This document shows, one piece after another, positions 7,229-15,771 of a stretch of 15,771 nucleotides of DNA. A program made the position numbers and the translations under genes. Position 1 is the first letter of the stretch. Every line of letters starts with the position of its first letter. Source of the stretch: Planctomycetales bacterium (GTDB lineage Bacteria > Planctomycetota > Planctomycetia > Isosphaerales > Isosphaeraceae); NCBI GenBank assembly GCA_027451455.1, contig DAIDJI010000041.1, positions 1 to 15,771 on the forward strand, read 5' to 3'. A model generated the notes under the pieces. That model searched no databases and was not told the DNA's origin. It saw only the letters and a program-made list of their open reading frames with translations.

Positions 7229-9307
7229 ATGACCACCACGTATCACATCGCGGATATCCGGAATGTCGCCCTGGCTGGACATGGGGCGTCGGGCAAGACC
7301 AGTCTTGCCGACGCCCTACTCTTCGCTTCAGGAGCCACGAGTCGCAAGGGATCGGTGGACGACGGAACCAGCCTTCTCGACGTCGACGATGAGGAGAAAC
7401 GCCGTCATTTCACCATCGACTGTCACCTCGGACACCTGGCCTGGGACGGCCGGCAGATCCACCTGATCGACACGCCGGGTTATCCGGACTTCATCGGTAA
7501 CGCGCTCAGCGCCCTGGCGGCTGTCGAGAACGTTGTGATCGCCGTCTCCGGCCCCTCGGGCATCGAGTCGAACACCCGACGTCTGTTCAACGAGGCTGGA
7601 CGCCTCGGCCTTGGCCGGTTTGTCGTCGTCACCAAGATGGACGCCGAGAACGTCGACTACCGATCTGACCTGGCCGCGATCCGCGAGTCGTTCGGTAACA
7701 TGTGCGTTCCGTTCAACGTCCCGATCGGCCAGGGCGCGAGCTTCGAGGGTGTGATCGACGTGATCCAGTCGCATGACGAGGATCCGCCCGCCTGCCCCGT
7801 CGCCCCAACCGAGGCGTACCGGATGGTTGTCGAGCAAATCGTCGAGCTCGACGAGGACCTCATGATGCGCTACCTCGAAGGCGAGACCATCGCCCCTGAC
7901 GAATTGCGAAAGACAGCCCACGACGCGATCGCCCAGGGGAAGCTCGTTCCGGTCCTTTGCGTCTGCACCCGGAAGGACCTCGGCATCCGTGAGCTGCTCG
8001 ACCTGGTCGCCGGGTGCGGTCTCAGTCCCGACGACATCCACCGCTTCGGCACCCGATCAGCCGACGGTGACGGCCCTGAGGAGGAGATCACCCCCGTCGA
8101 GGACGGGACGCTTGTCGCCCAGGTCTTCAAGACGATGAACGACCAGTTCATGGGCAAGATGAGCTATCTTCGAATACTCAGTGGCCGGCTCTCGCCCGAT
8201 ACGACACTCGTGAACCTCCGGAGCGGCAAGACGGCGAAGGCCGGCCACGTCTACATGGTTCAGGGGAAGCAGCAGGAGGAAGTCGCCGAGGCGATCGCCG
8301 GCGACATGGTCGCCATCGTCAAGTTCGACGATCTGCACGTCTCCGACACGGTGAGCAACGTCGGCGGCAATACGACCGTCCCGCAGCTTCGGGTCCGACC
8401 GATTCGGTTCCCGATGCCGATGGTCCCACGCGCCGTCGAGCCGAAGGCCCGCGACGACGAGGCGAAAATCTCGGTCGGACTTTCGAAGATCGCCGACGAG
8501 GACCCGACGTTCTCGATCCGCCGCGACGCCCAGACGCACGAGCTGGTGATCTCGGGGATGAGCGACCTGCACCTCGACGTGATCCAGCAGCGGCTGAAGA
8601 ACCGCTACCGGTTAGAGATGAGCACCCATGTCCCGCACGTCCCCTACCTGGAGACAATCCTGGGTGAGTCCGAGGCTAACCACCGACACAAGAAGCAGAC
8701 CGGAGGCCGGGGCCAGTTCGCCGAGGTGCATCTGAGGGTCCGCCCCAGGCAGCGCGGTGAGGGCTTTCATTTCGTCGATGCGGTCAAGGGGGGAACGATC
8801 CCCGGCCCGTACATCCCAGCGGTTGAGAAGGGCGTCCGCGAGCAGATGGAGAAGGGTGTCGTCTCGGGCAACCAGGTGGTCGACGTCGAGGTCGAGGTCT
8901 TCTTCGGCAAGGACCACCCGGTCGATAGCTCGGAGCAGGCGTTCAAAACGGCAGCGGCGACGGCATTTCGCAAGGCGTTCGAGGCTGCCCGCCCTGCACT
9001 CCTCGAACCGATGGTGACGATCGAGATCACCGTCCCGGCCGAGAAGTTCGGCGACATCTCGGGCGACTTCTCAACCCGCCGCGGCCACATTACGGGGATG
9101 GATACGCTGCCCGGCGGCCAGCAGGTGATCCGCGCCGAGGTCCCGCTGGCCGAGGTGCTGACCTACGCCTCGCAACTCAAGAGCATGACAGGGGGCCAGG
9201 GCTCGTTCACGATGGACTTCAAGTCGTACGACCCCGTCCCGCCGAACGTCCAGCAGCAGATCGTCGAGAAGTACAAGAAGTCGCGAGCGGGTATCGAGGA
9301 AGAGTGA
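7229..9307 (+). CDS. EF-G-like translational GTPase (divergent paralogue)
   Basis: The 692-residue protein has all five EF-G domains. The GTPase motifs are G1 GHGASGKT at 17-24, the switch I segment EEKRRHFTI, G3 DTPGYPDF at 81-88 and G4 TKMD at 135-138. Domain II follows, then domain III. Domain IV has GGRGQFAEVHL and DHPVDSSE (His563 at the loop-tip position). Domain V ends with LTYASQLKSMTGGQGSFTM. Canonical EF-G has DTPGHVDF and GHIDAGKT; here the catalytic histidine of G3 is tyrosine and the G4 asparagine is threonine. These traits match known EF-G-like paralogues (EF-G II type) rather than the main elongation factor, which normally sits in the str operon. ATG 7229 is chosen because GAGGGGAG lies 8 bases upstream; an in-frame ATG at 7211 is possible. 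Whether it translocates or has another ribosome role is unknown. Confidence 0.9.
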   Translation: MTTTYHIADIRNVALAGHGASGKTSLADALLFASGATSRKGSVDDGTSLLDVDDEEKRRHFTIDCHLGHLAWDGRQIHLIDTPGYPDFIGNALSALAAVENVVIAVSGPSGIESNTRRLFNEAGRLGLGRFVVVTKMDAENVDYRSDLAAIRESFGNMCVPFNVPIGQGASFEGVIDVIQSHDEDPPACPVAPTEAYRMVVEQIVELDEDLMMRYLEGETIAPDELRKTAHDAIAQGKLVPVLCVCTRKDLGIRELLDLVAGCGLSPDDIHRFGTRSADGDGPEEEITPVEDGTLVAQVFKTMNDQFMGKMSYLRILSGRLSPDTTLVNLRSGKTAKAGHVYMVQGKQQEEVAEAIAGDMVAIVKFDDLHVSDTVSNVGGNTTVPQLRVRPIRFPMPMVPRAVEPKARDDEAKISVGLSKIADEDPTFSIRRDAQTHELVISGMSDLHLDVIQQRLKNRYRLEMSTHVPHVPYLETILGESEANHRHKKQTGGRGQFAEVHLRVRPRQRGEGFHFVDAVKGGTIPGPYIPAVEKGVREQMEKGVVSGNQVVDVEVEVFFGKDHPVDSSEQAFKTAAATAFRKAFEAARPALLEPMVTIEITVPAEKFGDISGDFSTRRGHITGMDTLPGGQQVIRAEVPLAEVLTYASQLKSMTGGQGSFTMDFKSYDPVPPNVQQQIVEKYKKSRAGIEEE

Positions 9308-9316
9308 TGGAGTGAA

Positions 9317-9392
9317 CTACAGAGGCACAGAGATCGGAGAAGTTCTTGCAGTCGGATCTCTGTGTCTCTGTGCCTCAGCGGTGGAATTTTTT
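9317..9392 (+). repeat. Inverted repeat with tandem octamer, possible terminator of the EF-G-like gene
   Basis: The left arm GAGGCACAGAG (9322-9332) is complementary over 11 bases to CTCTGTGCCTC (9366-9376). The overlapping CACAGAGATC (9326-9335) is complementary over 10 bases to GATCTCTGTG (9355-9364). Two pairing registers arise because the right arm carries TCTCTGTG twice in tandem (9357-9364 and 9365-9372). A run of six T lies at 9387-9392, ten bases after the longer stem. It begins 10 bases after the EF-G-like stop, between convergent genes. I recall similar GAGGCACAGAGACACAGAG-type sequences scattered in planctomycete intergenic DNA, which was not checked here. Confidence 0.6.
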
Positions 9393-9417
9393 CTCTGGAG
9401 AATCATAGGCGATCGGC

Positions 9418-9699
9418 CTACTCGTAGATCTTGCCAAAGTACAGGAACTCCGCAAACATCTTCCAACTCGGCGAGCTCTCGGGCTGATGGAACGGCCCCG
9501 GCTCAAAGTAGTGGAGTGCTGCCTCGAGGAACATGGAGATCTCACCGTTTTGCCAGTCCAACGCACCGCCCCACTGGTAGCGCTCGGGCTCGTCCCGCTC
9601 CATCCGCTCGGCTTCTTCCCGCTCATCGGCCAGCGCCCGGACGAAGGCGACGAACGACTCGCGATCCACGACGGAGTCCAGCCGTTCTTCGGGAGACAT
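9418..9699 (-). CDS. DUF7660-like small protein
   Basis: The 93-residue acidic protein begins MSPEERLDSVVDRESFVAF. The pattern is a helix with SFVAFVRALADE, a DWQNGEISMFLEAALHYF segment, and an ending PSWKMFAEFLYFGKIYE. This resembles the small bacterial family I know as DUF7660, whose members carry W-x-N-x-x-L-x-x-FLEAL and PSW-x-x-FA-x-x-L-x-x-x-K-x-YE. Members have no established function and are often found in variable or polymorphic-toxin-associated settings, so an immunity-like role is possible but unsupported here. GAGGGA lies about 9 bases upstream of the ATG. The gene follows metH by 52 bases on the same strand and may be in its transcript. It has no signal peptide or membrane segment. 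Confidence 0.75.
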   Translation of the reverse strand: MSPEERLDSVVDRESFVAFVRALADEREEAERMERDEPERYQWGGALDWQNGEISMFLEAALHYFEPGPFHQPESSPSWKMFAEFLYFGKIYE

Positions 9700-9751
9700 C
9701 AGCCAGGTCCCTCACAAGGATACAGTACACAACAGAGGGAACAGGCCGTCC

Positions 9752-13477
<3,726 letters not shown>

Positions 13478-13578
13478 ACCATGTTGGGGGCCCGGCCCGT
13501 TCGCGATCTCGGGTCCGGTTCCGAGCGGGGAGACGGTCGCCGACCGGGCGTGTCGATCGTGAGGCGGTTTCCAGGTTG

Positions 13579-13608
13579 ATTGTTGGTGGGGCTCTTGCGC
13601 TCTGTCAA
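13579..13608 (-). promoter_or_regulatory. Promoter candidate for metH
   Basis: On the minus strand a perfect TTGACA (13603-13608) is followed after 18 bases by AACAAT (13579-13584), four of six consensus positions. Transcription would begin near 13572, giving a leader of about 95 bases before the metH ATG. It faces away from the argB promoter candidate. Confidence 0.45.
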
Positions 13609-13648
13609 GCGACGTTGGTCCGTCCGAGGTGGGGCCTCCGTCCCCCGC

Positions 13649-13661
13649 ACCGGCGGCCGGT
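13649..13661. promoter_or_regulatory. Palindrome between divergent metH and argB promoters
   Basis: ACCGGC, one base, GCCGGT form a perfect 13-base palindrome lying between the two -35 elements (13608 and 13676). A shared regulator could bind here. Short GC palindromes arise readily by chance in DNA of this composition, so the call is tentative. Confidence 0.25.
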
Positions 13662-13675
13662 CGGGTCCGACGATC

Positions 13676-13704
13676 TTTACAAGAAGCCGCCGGGACGGAA
13701 TGAT
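13676..13704 (+). promoter_or_regulatory. Promoter candidate for argB-argD
   Basis: TTTACA (13676-13681, five of six) and AATGAT (13699-13704, four of six) are spaced by 17 bases. Transcription would start near 13711, upstream of both candidate argB starts (13749 and 13812). No ARG-box-like operator was recognised. Confidence 0.4.
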
Positions 13705-13811
13705 AGAAACTTTCCCCCGGGCCGGCGCAAGCGATCACGTAGGCCGCGATGACCGAGGGGCGGTTCGAGATCACCGGACGCGGGCGATCCCTGATCGGGG
13801 GTGTGAAGGTC

Positions 13812-14762
13812 GTGACTGTTCATGAAGAAGCGATTCGCAAGGCGGACGTCCTGATCGAGGCACTGGGGTACATCCGCCAGTTCCACGGCAGATTCACCGT
13901 CATCAAGCTGGGCGGATCGGTGATGGAGGATCCGGAGACGCTGCGTGCCCTGCTGGTGGATGTCGTCTTCATGCAGACGGTCGGCATGCGGCCGGTAATC
14001 GTCCACGGCGGCGGCAAGGCGATCACGGCGGCGATGGAAAAGGCGGGGCTGACCGCCCGGTTCGTTAAGGGGCGTCGTTACACCGACGAGGCGACGCTCG
14101 AGATTGTCGCCCGGGTTCTGGCCGAGGAGATCAACGCCGACATCGTCCGGCACATCAACAAGTTTGGCGGCCGGGCCTCGGGTCTGCACCACAAGGCGAC
14201 CCTGCAATGTCTCTATGGCCGTCGGTTGGCCCTGGCCGACGGCGAGGGCGGCTCGATCGACCTGGGACTCGTCGGTGAGGTGACCGAGGTCGAGACCCTG
14301 CCCATCGAGAACCACTGCCTGGCCGGCGTTGTGCCGGTTCTTCCATCGCTCGCCGAGGATGAGGACGTCGAGGGCCAGTTGCTCAACGTCAACGCCGACA
14401 CCGCCGCCGCCGCGGTCGCCCAGGCCATCCTCGCCGAGAAGCTGGTCTTTCTCACGGACACTCCGGGCATCCTCATGGACAAGGATGACCCCGAAAGCCT
14501 CCTCCCGGCACTGAGCGTCGAGGATTGCCGCGACCTGATCGATCGGGGGATCATCGACCGGGGGATGATACCGAAGGTTGAGGCCTGCCTCACCAGCCTC
14601 GACGCCGGCGTCAAGAAGACGCACATCATCGACGGCCGGCTGCCACATGCCCTGCTGCTGGAGATCTTCACCCACACCGGGATCGGCACCGAGATCGCCC
14701 GGCAGGACCGCAACTCGCCGTCCAACCCCCACGGGCGACGAGCCGTCCTGGCGAAAAGCTGA
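13812..14762 (+). CDS. argB: Acetylglutamate kinase (ArgB)
   Basis: ArgB phosphorylates N-acetylglutamate with ATP, the second step of ornithine/arginine synthesis. Family motifs are VIKLGGS at 30-36 (ATP-site lysine), VIVHGGGKAI about 65-75 (acetylglutamate site), NVNADTAAAAVA near 192-203, FLTDTPGI, and GMIPKVEAC with the conserved lysine near 254. The N-terminal helix ADVLIEALGYIRQF resembles that of arginine-inhibited hexameric enzymes, so feedback inhibition by arginine is likely (inference). I prefer GTG 13812 because homologues start only a few residues before KADVLIEAL, and GGGGGTG lies 8 bases upstream. ATG 13749 would add 21 polar residues and has no ribosome site. From 13812 the length is 316, slightly longer than the usual 290-300, with a short basic C-terminal tail. 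argD follows after 88 bases. Confidence 0.94.
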   Translation: MTVHEEAIRKADVLIEALGYIRQFHGRFTVIKLGGSVMEDPETLRALLVDVVFMQTVGMRPVIVHGGGKAITAAMEKAGLTARFVKGRRYTDEATLEIVARVLAEEINADIVRHINKFGGRASGLHHKATLQCLYGRRLALADGEGGSIDLGLVGEVTEVETLPIENHCLAGVVPVLPSLAEDEDVEGQLLNVNADTAAAAVAQAILAEKLVFLTDTPGILMDKDDPESLLPALSVEDCRDLIDRGIIDRGMIPKVEACLTSLDAGVKKTHIIDGRLPHALLLEIFTHTGIGTEIARQDRNSPSNPHGRRAVLAKS

Positions 14763-14850
14763 ACGTCGGCGGGCCACGACCCGATCCCAGATCGAACGAG
14801 CGACGGCCGCGACCGGCCGGAATCCTGAGTATTGAAGCGGGGAAACTCCC

Positions 14851-15771
14851 TTGAAACAAAGCGCCGAGACCTCGACCGAGGCGACGATCGCCCAGTTCGA
14901 CCGCTACGTGATCGGCAACTACAGGCGATACCCGGTCTGCCTGGTCCGGGGCGAGGGCTCCTGGATCTGGGACGCCGAAGGAAACCGATACCTCGACCTC
15001 TTCCCGGGCTGGGGCTGCAACCTGCTCGGGCATTGCCCACCGCGGGTTGTCGAGGCGGTTCGCGACCAGGTTGGCCGGCTGATTCACGTCCCCAATACCT
15101 GGTACATGGAACCCCAGGGGCAGCTCGCTCAGGCCCTCTCCGAACGATCGTTCGGTGGACAGTGTTTTTTTTGCAACAGTGGGGCCGAGGCCAACGAGGC
15201 AGCGATCAAGCTGGCCCGGGCCTATGGTCACGAGCGGGGGCGAACCAAGATCGTGACGATGCAGGGCGGCTTCCACGGGCGAACCTACGCTGCGCTCACC
15301 GCGACCGCCCAACCGAAGTACCACGAAGGCTTCGAGCCGATGGTCCCGGGCTTCGTTTACGTCCCGTTCAATGACATCCCCGCCGTCGCCGAGGTTCTCG
15401 ACGACAGGACCGCCGCCATCCTGGTCGAGCCGATCCAGGGCGAGGGAGGAATCCACATCCCCTCGCCCGACTACCTCATCGAGTTGCGACGTCTCTGCGA
15501 TCGCCGGGGCGTCCTGCTGATGCTCGATGAGGTGCAAACCGGGATGGCCCGGACCGGCAAGTGGTTCGGCTACCAGCACCGCGGGGCCATCCCCGACGTT
15601 CTGACCTGCGCCAAGGCACTGGCGGGAGGGGTCGCAATGGGCGTGATGATCGCCTCGCCGGCGGTCGCCTCGGTTCTCAAGCCCGGGATGCACGCCTCGA
15701 CCTTCGGCGGCAACCCCATCGCCTGCCGCGCTGCCCTGGCTGCGATTGAAACGATCGAGGAAGAAGGGCTA
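14851..15771 (+). CDS. argD: Acetylornithine aminotransferase (ArgD), N-terminal 307 residues
   Basis: This PLP-dependent class III aminotransferase converts N-acetylglutamate semialdehyde and glutamate to N-acetylornithine, the fourth step of ornithine synthesis. The frame runs off the window end, so perhaps the last quarter is missing. Visible motifs are the YVIGNYRRYPV start, FFCNSGAEANEAAIKLAR (PLP phosphate site), GGFHGRTYAAL, LVEPIQGEGG, LMLDEVQTGMARTGKWF (PLP-binding Asp), CAKALAGG with the Schiff-base lysine, and STFGGNP. The frame has a stop at 14833 and no ATG or GTG before the homology, so TTG 14851 is the start; GGGGAA lies about 8 bases upstream. A run of eight T at 15165-15172 encodes part of CFFC. 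Adjacent argB makes the acetylornithine role more likely than succinylornithine or GABA transamination. Confidence 0.93.
   Translation, partial: MKQSAETSTEATIAQFDRYVIGNYRRYPVCLVRGEGSWIWDAEGNRYLDLFPGWGCNLLGHCPPRVVEAVRDQVGRLIHVPNTWYMEPQGQLAQALSERSFGGQCFFCNSGAEANEAAIKLARAYGHERGRTKIVTMQGGFHGRTYAALTATAQPKYHEGFEPMVPGFVYVPFNDIPAVAEVLDDRTAAILVEPIQGEGGIHIPSPDYLIELRRLCDRRGVLLMLDEVQTGMARTGKWFGYQHRGAIPDVLTCAKALAGGVAMGVMIASPAVASVLKPGMHASTFGGNPIACRAALAAIETIEEEGL

Noticed and set aside
13478..13602. A cobalamin, SAM or SAH riboswitch in the metH leader
   Set aside because: I looked for conserved core segments of these riboswitches and could not recognise any; a covariance-model scan would decide.
14832..15374. 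A 180-codon plus-strand frame across the start of argD
   Set aside because: The neighbouring frame from TTG 14851 carries the complete chain of aminotransferase motifs, so this one is a shadow.

Overview
The window looks like chromosomal DNA of a high-GC planctomycete, most likely of the Isosphaeraceae type. The reasons are a planctomycete cytochrome C plus DUF1549/DUF1553 gene paired with a DUF1501 gene, a C-terminal Gfo/Idh/MocA oxidoreductase of the planctomycete type, strong G/C preference at third codon positions, and start codons often lacking a clear Shine-Dalgarno. This lineage call rests on family knowledge; no search was run.

Layout. 2-676 (+): end of a Gfo/Idh/MocA oxidoreductase. 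677-1477: no intact gene; it holds a large hairpin, a decayed transposase start on the minus strand with two in-frame stops, and an unrecognised coding-like fragment. 1478-5499 (-): a two-gene unit, PSCyt1/DUF1549/DUF1553 protein then a Tat-exported DUF1501 protein, with a good sigma70-like promoter at 5590-5618. 5500-6384: no confident gene; weak small ORFs and a hairpin. 6385-9307 (+): hisA, then an EF-G-like translational GTPase. 9317-9392: an inverted repeat with a tandem octamer, between convergent units. 9418-13477 (-): cobalamin-dependent methionine synthase metH followed by a small DUF7660-like gene. 13478-13811: divergent control region with one promoter candidate facing each way. 13812-15771 (+): argB and the start of argD, the latter cut by the window edge.

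How the genes fit together. argB and argD encode steps 2 and 4 of ornithine/arginine synthesis and are probably co-transcribed. hisA (histidine), metH (methionine/folate/B12) and argBD make this an amino-acid-biosynthesis neighbourhood, though no single pathway joins them. The exported DUF1501/PSCyt pair is a planctomycete hallmark whose biochemical role is not settled.

No clearly new multi-gene system is visible. The items most worth following are the EF-G paralogue with tyrosine at the catalytic histidine position of G3, the transposase relic and adjacent orphan fragment, the small ORF with a strong ribosome site just upstream of hisA, and the tandem-octamer inverted repeat.
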